Shown one piece after another: positions 7,275-13,767 of a DNA stretch of 13,767 nt. Each line of letters begins with the position of its first letter. Positions within the stretch are counted from its first letter, which is position 1. Under the pieces are notes generated by a model. It did not search any database. It saw only the letters and a program-made list of their open reading frames with translations, and was not told where the DNA came from. Position numbers and translations under genes: made by a program. The stretch spans positions 1-13,767 of the forward strand of contig JANNSX010000059.1 in the NCBI GenBank assembly GCA_031403155.1. The letters run 5' to 3'. This DNA comes from JANNSX01 sp031403155 (GTDB lineage: Bacteria > Pseudomonadota > Alphaproteobacteria > Rhizobiales > Hyphomicrobiaceae).

Positions 7275-7640
7275 ATGGGACTCACTGTCGTTGGTGTTGC
7301 CTCGTTAGGCTTCTGCCGCTGCCGGGACAAGAGCCAGTAGGTCATCGCGGACAGAGCATCTGGATTTGAAGATGGCGTCATCGTGTGCAGCGGTTGGGTC
7401 ACGCGCGGATCAGGTCTCTTCGCTATCATGAACGTCATTGGCCGCGCTAACCCAACTCACAAGAAACGCTCCGCCCTCACCGCGGTCCGTCGCCGAACCC
7501 GAGAGCATGAAGAAATCCAGAGGGACGGAGTGGCCGGCCCGAGGTGGAATCGTTCGGATGTGGCACGCGCACGATCGCCTCATGCGGGATCGCGTCGACG
7601 ATCCTGCGTGAGGCGTGAATCGTTCGCGCAGGCCAATGTG

Positions 7641-7702
7641 GCGCGAGAGATTCACGTCATCCACCGGCGCGAACGCGCCCGTGGATGACGATCTCGCGCG
7701 CG
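7641..7702. repeat. Long hairpin
   Basis: The core is GTCATCCAC (7657-7665) and GTGGATGAC (7682-7690), enclosing GGCGCG-AA-CGCGCC with a single C-C mismatch. Outer GCGCGAGAG (7642-7650) and CTCGCGCGC (7694-7702) extend the stem with interior mismatches. No U-tract follows, so it is not a typical terminator. Confidence 0.6.
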
Positions 7703-8009
7703 GCCACTCCGTCGTCGCCGAGGGTTTGCCACCGCCATGGATTTCCGGGGCCTGGGCCCAATGTGGAAACCCCGCGCCTACATCCGGTGCGAGAGTAGTT
7801 ACGGTCAGGTTTCCCATCCGCAACGGCAGGTTGGCGCCGGATAGCTTATGTCCGGCCTCCTCGACGCTCCCCGCTACCGGCTCACCAGCGCGCGTTCCAG
7901 TCCTCTGGCGACGGGGTTGGGCGTGAGTATGGGGGTGTGCGCAATGGGCGGGGATAAGTTCTTTGGCGGTATGGTGAATGGAATGGAAACGCTTGTGGGG
8001 AGGATGGCC

Positions 8010-8106
8010 GGGCGACCTGCCGATCGCCCCTACGTCACGCGCTCTGTGCGTCCATGACATTCAGGTGGCACGGTGTCTCGGCTGTAGGGGCAACCTGCGG
8101 TCGCCC
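8010..8106. repeat. Inverted pair of 'GGGCGACC...CCCCTAC' repeats
   Basis: The unit at 8010-8033 (GGGCGACCTG...CGCCCCTAC) is matched in inverted orientation at 8084-8106 (GTAGGGGCAACC...GGTCGCCC). Each is itself partly palindromic. Units of this kind are widespread in bacterial genomes as short interspersed repeats. Confidence 0.55.
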
Positions 8107-8136
8107 GCTTCTGGCGCGTGGGATCGACATGCTATG

Positions 8137-8283
8137 TGGCCGCCCCTCACCCTCCCCTCTCCCCGTACGCTCACGCTACGGGGAGAGGAAGGCAAAGGCC
8201 GTACCCGCCTTACATGTCAGGGACGCGCGATGTTTCTGCCTCTCCCCGCTTTAGCGGGGAGAGGGGAGGGTGAGGGGCGGCCA
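8137..8283. repeat. BIME-like element with 28-bp perfect inverted arms
   Basis: Arms at 8137-8164 (TGGCCGCCCCTCACC...) and 8256-8283 are perfectly complementary over 28 bp. Inside, CTCTCCCCGTA/TACGGGGAGAG forms a hairpin at 8157-8187, and CTCTCCCCGC-TTTA-GCGGGGAGAG forms another at 8241-8263, so two REP-like units face each other. It lies just downstream of the stop of the leftward M24 gene and could affect its mRNA 3' end. Confidence 0.8.
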
Positions 8284-8346
8284 TAAGGGAAATCGTTTCC
8301 AGGATAGATCGCTTAGAAGTGATCGGCGATTCGCTGACGTGGTCCC

Positions 8347-9552
8347 TCACCACCACAGCATCGGCGCCTTGGTGATCACCTCGGTGCCCGTCTTCGTCAC
8401 CAGCACATTCTGCTCGAAGCCCGCGGCGCCCACATCGTCGAGGCCGTAGAAGGCTTCGACGCCCAAGGCCATGCCTTCGCGAAATACGTCGTCGTCAGTG
8501 CACATGTCCGGGCCGATATAGGGCTTCTCGAAGAACAGCCCGATGCCGTGCCCGAAATGCGGCCACTTCTCGCTCATCTGGTTGGCGGCGGCGCCATACT
8601 GCGCGCAGAGGCGGCGGCCGTGCAGCGCGACGTCCTTCACTTTCGCGCCGGGCTTGATCTGCTCGATGATGGCTTCGACGATCCGCGCCCCCGTCTCGAC
8701 GAGCTCTTTCTGGGCCGGCGTCGGCTTGCCGCCGCACACGGCAGTGCGACCGGGATCGAGATAGTAACCCTCGAACATCGGCCCATAAATCCAGCCGCGC
8801 ACGAGATCGCCCGGCTTGGGCGCGTCATGCGTGTAGCCGGCGATCGGATTGCGCACGAACTTACCGATATGCTCGCCGAAGCAGGTCGGCAGCATGTGGA
8901 TGGTGCCGCCCGAGCGCACCACCTCGTGCGCCGCCATGGCGGCGGCCTCCGTCTCGCTGCGGCCCATGATGAGCGCCTCCATCATGCGGACGAGCGCGCG
9001 CGCCGCCGTCTCGCCGCCGATGCGCAGCGCGTCCTGCTCGCGGGGGCTCTTGATGAGGCGGCAGGAGACGACGAGATCGTCCTCGACCTGCCAGTCGATA
9101 TCGGGGGCAACCTCAAGCATCTGCCGCCAGTATTTCAGCGGCACGACATCGGAGCCCACGAGCGCGACCTTGCCCTTGATCTTGCGCTCCTTCAGCGTCT
9201 GCGCGATGTCGATGAAGGGCCGGTTGGAGGAGACGATGCGATCAGTGGCGATGATCTCGGTCCTGAGCCCTGGCTCATCGGCATGCAGCTCCGGCGTCTC
9301 GCCCTGGCGCAGCAGCACCGAGTTGAAGGAACGGCCCTCGAAGAGTGCCGAGTCGTAGCCCTGACCGGAGGCGGTGGAAAAGAAGTTCGTGAGATAGAGC
9401 ACGTCGCCGCAGCGATCATTCGTCCCGCCCGAACGCCCGAAGACAACGGCCGTCTCGTAGCCCCGCCGCTTCATCTCGGCGTGGACGGTCTTCCAGCGTG
9501 CCTCGTATTCTTCTTTCGGGAAAAACGTTCCGAGCGTGCCACTGCCGAGCAT
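8347..9552 (-). CDS. M24 family (Xaa-Pro peptidase/creatinase-like) hydrolase with altered metal site
   Basis: The 401-residue cytoplasmic protein has the two-domain creatinase/aminopeptidase P architecture: an N-terminal creatinase-like domain (about 1-165, e.g. DRCGDVLYLTNFFS, SSNRPFIDIAQTL, LKYWRQMLEV) and a C-terminal pita-bread domain from about 170 (RLIKSPREQDALR). Of the five usual M24 metal ligands, D266 (GYYLDPGRT), H335 (GHGIGL), E366 (GVEAFYG) and E380 (GFEQNVLVT) are present. The first Asp of the DxG motif is I255. The HExP motif is also changed, to FFEKP. It may therefore be a metal-independent or single-metal hydrolase or lyase acting on a small molecule rather than a peptidase; the natural substrate is unknown. 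The start is the ATG at 9552, with GGAG 8 bases upstream (9561-9564 plus strand). The open frame runs on to 9870, but that part is repeat DNA. Confidence 0.88.
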   Translation of the reverse strand: MLGSGTLGTFFPKEEYEARWKTVHAEMKRRGYETAVVFGRSGGTNDRCGDVLYLTNFFSTASGQGYDSALFEGRSFNSVLLRQGETPELHADEPGLRTEIIATDRIVSSNRPFIDIAQTLKERKIKGKVALVGSDVVPLKYWRQMLEVAPDIDWQVEDDLVVSCRLIKSPREQDALRIGGETAARALVRMMEALIMGRSETEAAAMAAHEVVRSGGTIHMLPTCFGEHIGKFVRNPIAGYTHDAPKPGDLVRGWIYGPMFEGYYLDPGRTAVCGGKPTPAQKELVETGARIVEAIIEQIKPGAKVKDVALHGRRLCAQYGAAANQMSEKWPHFGHGIGLFFEKPYIGPDMCTDDDVFREGMALGVEAFYGLDDVGAAGFEQNVLVTKTGTEVITKAPMLWW

Positions 9553-10343
9553 GGGAGAGTCTCCGAGGCTGTGCCGATCTCGAATGCTCATGCTAAACAA
9601 GGAGCTACGGCCAGACCAGCCTCGACACACATAACGGCATTGCAGAAGAGCTGGCAGTTTGTATCCAGCAGCGCGTGCAATGAGCCGTGCCACTTGCATG
9701 CGGGTTGCGGTGCTTGCGGCCAGAAGCGGGAGACTGGCGCCGGCTTCGCGAGAGCGCTTCCGGAAAAGCCTGTCCCGGCGAAGGCCGGGATCCGAAGCGG
9801 TTTTCCGAAAAGAAGCACGACAAACCAAGGAATTAGGGTGTTGGAGTGATTCAACGAAAAACGGAAACACCCTAATGTCCGCTCTCTCCGATGTCCTGCG
9901 GCGATCACGTTGCGAATCGGCGGCCGTGGCTGGCTCGTCGCGTGCGGTGCCGGCCTCGGGATCCGCGCTGGAATGCTAGTGCGCGATGACAACATCACTC
10001 CGCGACAGCCGCCCAAGACCTCCAATGAGCGATCGTCTCCAGAAATCGCACCGCCAAATTCTCGAGCAGGAATCTGTTTTGTGTTTCCGACAGTTGGCAT
10101 GTCATCGCGCTCGCTCGAGAGGGTCGTGCCGAGCTCGTTTATCCACTGGTTGCGCAGAATTGGGGATAGTTTTCCGGCAGGGACCTTGCCGGCGCCTGAA
10201 TCGGTCTAACGTCTGAGCCACGGTGACGAAGTGTTAGTCGGACTTGCTGCGTCCGCCCCGGTTGGGCCGCACCGTCTTCTTCGGTTGCTTGTGTTCAGGT
10301 GGTCGTACGCTCGTCAGTAGAGCGTTGCGGGGTGGGGTTGCGC
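9553..10343. other. Divergent intergenic region between the M24 and cpaC genes
   Basis: This ~790-bp region must hold the outward promoters of both the M24 gene and the cpaC-cpaD-tadD group. It includes repeat copy C (9752-9872). In-frame extensions of both genes enter it (M24 to 9870, cpaC to a GTG at 10299), but these lack supporting ribosome sites or homology. Small ORFs at 9900-10216 have no recognisable family. I could not identify a confident -35/-10 pair. Confidence 0.55.
9752..9872 (+). repeat. 121-bp repeat, left copy of an inverted pair flanking the Tad genes
   Basis: This matches the reverse complement of 13506-13627 with five substitutions and one single-base gap by hand alignment, and is identical over 73 bp (9771-9843 versus 13535-13607). 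It contains a hairpin TCCCGGC-GAAG-GCCGGGA. Just at its inner edge, a stem ATTAGGGTGTT (9832-9842) pairs with AACACCCTAAT (9866-9876). No transposase gene or target-site duplication is visible, so a MITE- or REP-like non-autonomous element is the best description. Confidence 0.9.
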
Positions 10344-11837
10344 ATGTTGAGGTCAGTCAGTCGGTTGTTGCTCGTTGCGCTCGCCGTGCTGGGGACGGCG
10401 ATAGAAATTGGCTTCGGCGGTACGGGTTCCCTCTGGGCCCAAGAGACGATCGTTCACAAATCAACTCTGATCATCTCGCCTGAAACCGAGTTTCCGGTCG
10501 CGCGCAGCGCGCGCCTCGGCCAGGATAAGTCGATGGTCATCGAGATGCCGACGCGTCTGGGCAATGTCGTCGTCTCCAATCCGGACATCGTCGATGCTGT
10601 CGTGCAGACGACCAATCGCGTCATTTTGATCGGCCGCAAGGTCGGTCAGGCTAACGCGCTGCTGTTCGACGAGCAGGGCCAGCGGCTGATGACACTCGAG
10701 GTGGTTGTCGAGTTCGACTATCAGCCTCTGCGCACCATGCTCGAGCGCATGTATCCGGGTGCCGGCCTCACCGTCGAATCGGCCAACGAGAATCTCGTCC
10801 TGTCGGGTGCCGTCAACCGCCCGATCGATGCGACGCGCGCGGCCGAGATCGCCACGAGCTTCCTGCCGACCGGCAAGAAGCTCATCAACATGATCGATGT
10901 GAAGGCCGAGGAGCAGGTGATGCTCCAGGTCACCGTCGCCGAGATGCACCGCGAAAGCGTCAAACGGCTCGGCGTCAACTGGAACGGCAACAACATCGGC
11001 GAAAAGGCGATCGGCGGGGCGACGAACAACGGATTCCCCGTCTCGAATGGCATCGGCCGCGACTCCTTCCTGTTCGGTCTCCTCGGCGGCGATATCGGCA
11101 GTTGCGTGATCCCGGGCGCGGTCTCGGCCATGGTGCCGCCGACGACCCTCGCCGGGGTGAGTTCGGTCGACTGCCTCGCGAAAACCGTTCAGGCCTTCGA
11201 GCGGAGCGGCATCATGCGCACGCTGGCCGAGCCCAAGCTCACGGCCATCTCGGGCGAGACCGCGAGTTTCCTCGCCGGCGGCGAGTTCCCGATCCCCGTC
11301 GCCCAGGACAAGGACACGATTTCCGTCCAGTGGAAACCCTTCGGCGTCGGTCTCTCCTTCACGCCGATGGTGCTCGACGCCGGCCGCATCAGCTTGAAGA
11401 TCGCCACCGAGGTCAGCGAGATCTCGTCCGAGGGTGCGATTACGCTCGACACCCTCTCGATCCCGAGCCTCAGCGTCCGGCGCGCCTCGACGACGGTCGA
11501 GATGCCGAGCGGCGGCTCGCTCGTCATGGCGGGCCTCCTCTCCGACAACATCAGCCAGAACATCGACGGCGTACCAGGCCTCAAAAACATTCCGATCCTC
11601 GGCGCGCTCTTCCGCAGCAAGGACTACCGGAAGCGGGAGACCGAGCTCGTCATCATCGTCACGCCCTATGTCGTTCGCCCGACGGCGCGGACGGCGCTGG
11701 CGCGGCCCGACGACGGCTTCATGCCGGACGGCGAGATCGAGGGGACCATCATGGGCCGGCTCAATCGCGTCTACGGCAATCCGGCCGAGCCGCCGACGGG
11801 TCGCTTCCAGGGCGATATCGGCTTCATCATCGAATAA
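10344..11837 (+). CDS. cpaC: Tad/Flp pilus secretin
   Basis: This is the outer-membrane secretin through which the Flp pilus passes in the tight-adherence (Tad) system. The 497-residue product starts with a signal peptide (MLRSVSRLLLVALAVLGTAI...; cleavage probably near SLWA-Q, residue 32). The pilus N-terminal domain spans about 58-122 (KSMVIEMPTRLGNVVVSNPD...VILIGRKVGQANALLFD). A BON-like domain spans about 128-195 (LVLSGAVNRPIDATRAAEIA). The secretin domain runs from about 285 to 445 (RTLAEPKLTAISGETASFLA, VPGLKNIPILGALFRS, ELVIIVTPYVVRP). A segment with two cysteines near 250-275 precedes it. I chose ATG 10344 because the signal peptide begins there and a GGTGGGG stretch lies 6 bases upstream; an in-frame GTG at 10299 would add 15 residues before the signal. 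It leads the cpaC-cpaD-tadD group. No cpaB or flp gene precedes it in the window. Confidence 0.95.
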   Translation: MLRSVSRLLLVALAVLGTAIEIGFGGTGSLWAQETIVHKSTLIISPETEFPVARSARLGQDKSMVIEMPTRLGNVVVSNPDIVDAVVQTTNRVILIGRKVGQANALLFDEQGQRLMTLEVVVEFDYQPLRTMLERMYPGAGLTVESANENLVLSGAVNRPIDATRAAEIATSFLPTGKKLINMIDVKAEEQVMLQVTVAEMHRESVKRLGVNWNGNNIGEKAIGGATNNGFPVSNGIGRDSFLFGLLGGDIGSCVIPGAVSAMVPPTTLAGVSSVDCLAKTVQAFERSGIMRTLAEPKLTAISGETASFLAGGEFPIPVAQDKDTISVQWKPFGVGLSFTPMVLDAGRISLKIATEVSEISSEGAITLDTLSIPSLSVRRASTTVEMPSGGSLVMAGLLSDNISQNIDGVPGLKNIPILGALFRSKDYRKRETELVIIVTPYVVRPTARTALARPDDGFMPDGEIEGTIMGRLNRVYGNPAEPPTGRFQGDIGFIIE

Positions 11838-11845
11838 GTGACCCA

Positions 11846-11853
11846 AGAGGAGG
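11846..11853 (+). promoter_or_regulatory. Ribosome binding site fixing the cpaD start
   Basis: AGAGGAGG lies 8 bases before the ATG at 11862. It rules in favour of that start over the in-frame GTG at 11838, which immediately follows the cpaC stop and has no comparable site. Confidence 0.8.
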
Positions 11854-11861
11854 CGTGTGAC

Positions 11862-12578
11862 ATGTCGCGGGTGAGAAAGTTCGGCGAAACGAGCGTGCTC
11901 AAGGCAGTGGCGCTATCCGTAGTCGTGACAGCATCGGCGCTGTTGGCCGGCTGCCGCGACGACGTGGGTGATGATCCCGTGGCCGGCTGGTCGACCATCG
12001 ATCCGATGGTCAACCATCCGATCGCCGTCGGTGTCAGACCCTATCAGCTGGCGCTCGAGCTGCCCGAAGGCGACAAGGGCTTGAGCCGCCAGCAGGCGGA
12101 TGATGCGCGGCGCTTCTTCCGCCGCTACCGGCTGCAGGGCGCCACGGCACTCGCCGTTGAAATGCCTGAGCATGCGCGTGGCAGCCTCGCCGACGCACAA
12201 CTCAACGCCATCCTCGCCAGCGAGGCGGTACCGCCGCATGCCGTCCGCTACGTCTCGGCGGGAAGCTACGGTTCGGGAAGCGAGATCGCGATGGCCTTCG
12301 AGACGGGACACGTGGCGCATCCACCCGAGTGCGGCTATTGGCCGGACAATCTTTCCGAGAGCCGGGACAACACGCCTTACTGGAATTTCGGCTGCGCCCA
12401 GAGCCGCAACCTCGCCATGATGGTCGCGAACCCGAATGATCTCATCGGGCCGCGCCGCAGCACGCCACGGCCGAGCGACCGGCGCGACGTCGTTTGGAAG
12501 AAGTATATCGGCGGCGAGACGACGGATTCCTCCACCGCCGAGATCGAGCAGAAGGCGGACGTCTCGTCCAATCAGTAG
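11862..12578 (+). CDS. cpaD: Tad pilus assembly lipoprotein CpaD
   Basis: CpaD is an outer-membrane-associated lipoprotein of alphaproteobacterial Tad systems, thought to work with the CpaC secretin. The 238-residue product has a lipoprotein signal with lipobox LLAGC and lipidated Cys31. The C-terminal half carries the family hallmarks: ECGYWPDNL, then YWNFGCAQSRNLAMMVANPNDLIGPR (near residues 175-200), and a closing RRDVVWKKYIGGE. The middle part has SRQQADDARRFFRRYR, matching the family's region ahead of the periplasmic OmpA-like fold. It begins 24 bases after the cpaC stop, with a strong ribosome site, so the two are almost certainly co-transcribed. It is followed by an 88-bp gap and then tadD. 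Confidence 0.95.
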   Translation: MSRVRKFGETSVLKAVALSVVVTASALLAGCRDDVGDDPVAGWSTIDPMVNHPIAVGVRPYQLALELPEGDKGLSRQQADDARRFFRRYRLQGATALAVEMPEHARGSLADAQLNAILASEAVPPHAVRYVSAGSYGSGSEIAMAFETGHVAHPPECGYWPDNLSESRDNTPYWNFGCAQSRNLAMMVANPNDLIGPRRSTPRPSDRRDVVWKKYIGGETTDSSTAEIEQKADVSSNQ

Positions 12579-12621
12579 GCATTTCTCGCGTGTGTCGTTT
12601 CGTTGAGTTCCAGGTGTCGGT

Positions 12622-12638
12622 GCCCGGCGGTTCCGGGC
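12622..12638 (+). other. Small stem-loop between cpaD and tadD
   Basis: GCCCGG-CGGTT-CCGGGC forms a six-pair stem in the 88-bp cpaD-tadD gap, about 30 bases before the tadD start. There is no U-run, so it is not a clear terminator. It might lower or protect the downstream message, but nothing in the sequence proves a role. Confidence 0.35.
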
Positions 12639-12666
12639 GGTTCCGCGGCTCTCGAGGTAACGACTC

Positions 12667-13404
12667 ATGTCGAAATTCCCGAACATCCATGGCTCTCGCT
12701 ATGGCGCCGTCTTGCTCGTTGCGCTGCTCGCAGGCTGCGCCGACACAGGATCCAACGGGTTCCTGAGCGACAGCGCCCTTGCGCCCCCGGCGGGCGAGAC
12801 TGCTTCGCTACCTCCGGCAACCCCTGCGCAGAGCCTCGGCGAGGCCTTGGCGCTTGAGCAGGCGGGCGACCGGCAGAAAGCGTTGGCCGCAGTCTCGCTC
12901 GCCTATGCGGCGGAGCCTGCCAATCCGGACATCGTGGTGGCCTATAGCCGCTTGGCCCTCGCCAACGGGCAAACTGGCGAAGCGCGCAAGGCCATTGATG
13001 CCGCCGAGGCCGGAGGACTTAAGGACTGGCGCATTCTTTCTGCAAAGGGCGCGATTCTTGCCGAGCAGGGCGATCTCAAGGGAGCGAAGGCGGCCCTCAA
13101 TCAAGGGCTCGAGCTTGCTCCCGAGCAGCCGGCCCTCCTGAACAATCTGGCATTCGTGTATGCGCTGGAAGGCGAGCCCAAGATGGCCGAGGACCTCCTC
13201 CGCCGGGCGAGCAATGTGCCGGGCGCCAAGCCCCGCACCCGCCAGAACCTGGCCCTGGTGCTTGGCCTCCAGGGCAAGTACGAGGAAAGCAAGACGATCG
13301 CAGCCGCCGAGACCACTTCGGAGGTGGCCAACGCCAACGTCGCTTACCTCAAGAGCCTTGCCCAATCGAAGGGCGGCACGAAGCTCGCCCAGACCGACGG
13401 CTGA
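12667..13404 (+). CDS. tadD: TPR lipoprotein of the Tad system
   Basis: TadD is a tetratricopeptide-repeat lipoprotein of Tad secretion; by family it is thought to help assemble or place the secretin, like a pilotin. The 245-residue product starts with a lipoprotein signal, lipobox LLAGC, lipidated Cys24. A Pro/Ala-rich linker follows to about residue 56. TPR-like helical hairpins then cover about 57-225, for example SLGEALALEQAGDRQKALAA, YSRLALANGQTGEARKAIDA, LSAKGAILAEQGDLKGAKAA, LLNNLAFVYALEGEPKMAED and NLALVLGLQGKYEESKTIAA. Start ATG 12667 has GAGG 9 bases upstream (12654-12657). It follows cpaD by 88 bp on the same strand. In most Tad loci tadD lies near the far end, after tadC; here it follows cpaD directly. 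A general TPR lipoprotein is the alternative, but the neighbours make TadD most likely. Confidence 0.88.
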   Translation: MSKFPNIHGSRYGAVLLVALLAGCADTGSNGFLSDSALAPPAGETASLPPATPAQSLGEALALEQAGDRQKALAAVSLAYAAEPANPDIVVAYSRLALANGQTGEARKAIDAAEAGGLKDWRILSAKGAILAEQGDLKGAKAALNQGLELAPEQPALLNNLAFVYALEGEPKMAEDLLRRASNVPGAKPRTRQNLALVLGLQGKYEESKTIAAAETTSEVANANVAYLKSLAQSKGGTKLAQTDG

Positions 13405-13767
13405 AGCCGTAGGGCTGGTCTACAGGCTCGCTACGACCATCGAGGTGCTCGCCGATCGAATTGTGCCGGGGCTAATCCGTCAATCCGCCCTTCCCCGGCT
13501 ACTGAGGGCGTTTCCTTTTTTCGTTGAATCACTTCAACACCCTAATTCCTTGGTTTGTCGTGCTTCTTTTCGGAAAACCGCTTCGGATCCCGGCCTTCGC
13601 CGGGACAAGCTTTTTCCGGAAGCACTCTAAGGGCACCTTCAACGATAAGTGAATCGTGATCCGTGAGCGTGCGACGGATCGACTCGGGGGATTCTCTCGC
13701 GGCGCGAACAGTCGTACGCGACCGGCATGATCGACCGGGACGGGATCAGATTGCGCTGGGAGACATT
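13405..13767. other. Non-coding region after tadD
   Basis: About 360 bp to the right edge hold repeat copy D (13506-13627) and otherwise nothing I can identify. No cpaE-like or other tad gene starts here. No obvious intrinsic terminator follows the tadD stop. The last ~140 bp may be the upstream region of a gene beyond the window. Confidence 0.55.
13506..13627 (-). repeat. 122-bp repeat, right copy of the inverted pair flanking the Tad genes
   Basis: This is the inverse counterpart of 9752-9872, with the same outer edge (GAGTGCTTCCGG on the minus strand versus GAGCGCTTCCGG on the plus strand at the left). Both copies therefore point inward, like terminal inverted repeats. The inner stem arm that is perfect in the left copy is partly degraded here. 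In one frame it translates to SLQHPNSLVCRASF-type sequence, also seen in the false N-terminal extension of the M24 gene. Confidence 0.9.

Larger units (their letters stand above)
7275..8346. other. Gene-poor island of palindromic repeats
   Basis: About 1.07 kb between two leftward genes holds no credible coding sequence. ORFs up to ~216 codons exist but have the composition of random high-GC frames (rich in His, Arg, Ser, Pro, no recognisable motif) and run straight through palindromes. Three different repeat structures lie here: a long hairpin at 7641-7702, an inverted pair at 8010-8106, and a BIME-like pair at 8137-8283. The promoter of the GNAT gene should lie near its left end; I could not pick it out. 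Confidence 0.6.

Noticed and set aside
7410..8060. 216-codon leftward open frame in the repeat-rich gap
   Set aside because: No motif, biased composition, passes through two palindromic repeats, no convincing ribosome site.
8060..8085. Possible sigma-54 site starting TGGCACGG
   Set aside because: The -24-like TGGCACG is not followed by a TTGC element at the right distance, and no gene starts downstream.
8548..9849. 433-codon rightward open frame opposite the M24 gene
   Set aside because: Antisense shadow; it runs through the 9752-9872 repeat and has no recognisable domain.
10186..10212. Possible promoter TTGCCG...TAACGT ahead of cpaC
   Set aside because: The spacer is only 15 bases and the match to consensus is poor; such matches are expected by chance.
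9986..10216. Short rightward frame containing MSDRLQKSHRQILEQES
   Set aside because: The first residues look helix-like and gene-like, but the rest is Arg/Cys-rich with no family resemblance and no ribosome site. Possibly a decayed remnant, but not supportable.
10461..11846. 461-codon leftward open frame opposite cpaC
   Set aside because: Antisense of a clear secretin gene. The composition (Asp, Arg, His, Ala) is typical of a shadow frame in high-GC DNA.

Overview
The window is high-GC DNA. The predicted proteins and the many GC-rich palindromic intergenic repeats suggest an alphaproteobacterium, probably Hyphomicrobiales (Rhizobiales); this placement is inferred from gene content and style, not from a marker gene. 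I see no tRNA, rRNA, CRISPR array, transposase or phage gene. Eight protein-coding genes are well supported, one of them cut by the left edge.

Region 1 (1-4523): a two-domain ATPase of a peptide/nickel-type (Dpp/Opp/Gsi) ABC importer runs rightward and converges on a leftward gene for a RACo-type [2Fe-2S]/ASKHA reductive activator of corrinoid methyltransferases. Together they suggest uptake and demethylation of a methylated compound, but no methyltransferase or corrinoid protein lies in view. Region 2 (4524-6248): a repeat-bearing spacer, then a small exported DUF2147-like protein and a DUF2306-type membrane protein. These two are divergent and their 5' coding ends overlap by about 35 bp. 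Region 3 (6249-8346): a GNAT acetyltransferase set in long non-coding stretches filled with several families of palindromic repeats. Region 4 (8347-9552): an M24 'pita-bread' hydrolase that lacks at least one canonical metal ligand. Region 5 (9752-13627): cpaC, cpaD and tadD, all rightward, encoding the secretin and two lipoproteins of a Tad (Flp pilus) secretion system, without the ATPase, inner-membrane and pilin genes that normally accompany them.

The most striking structure is a pair of ~121-bp inverted repeats, about 95% identical with a 73-bp perfect core, at 9752-9872 and 13506-13627. They enclose the whole cpaC-cpaD-tadD group. One copy also creates a false N-terminal extension on the M24 gene. 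The spacer at 4705-4986 carries a second inverted pair whose inner stems have changed in a compensatory way. I found no clear evidence of a wholly new defence or mobile system. The best leads are the bounded Tad outer-membrane module, the altered M24 active site and the dense, structured repeats.
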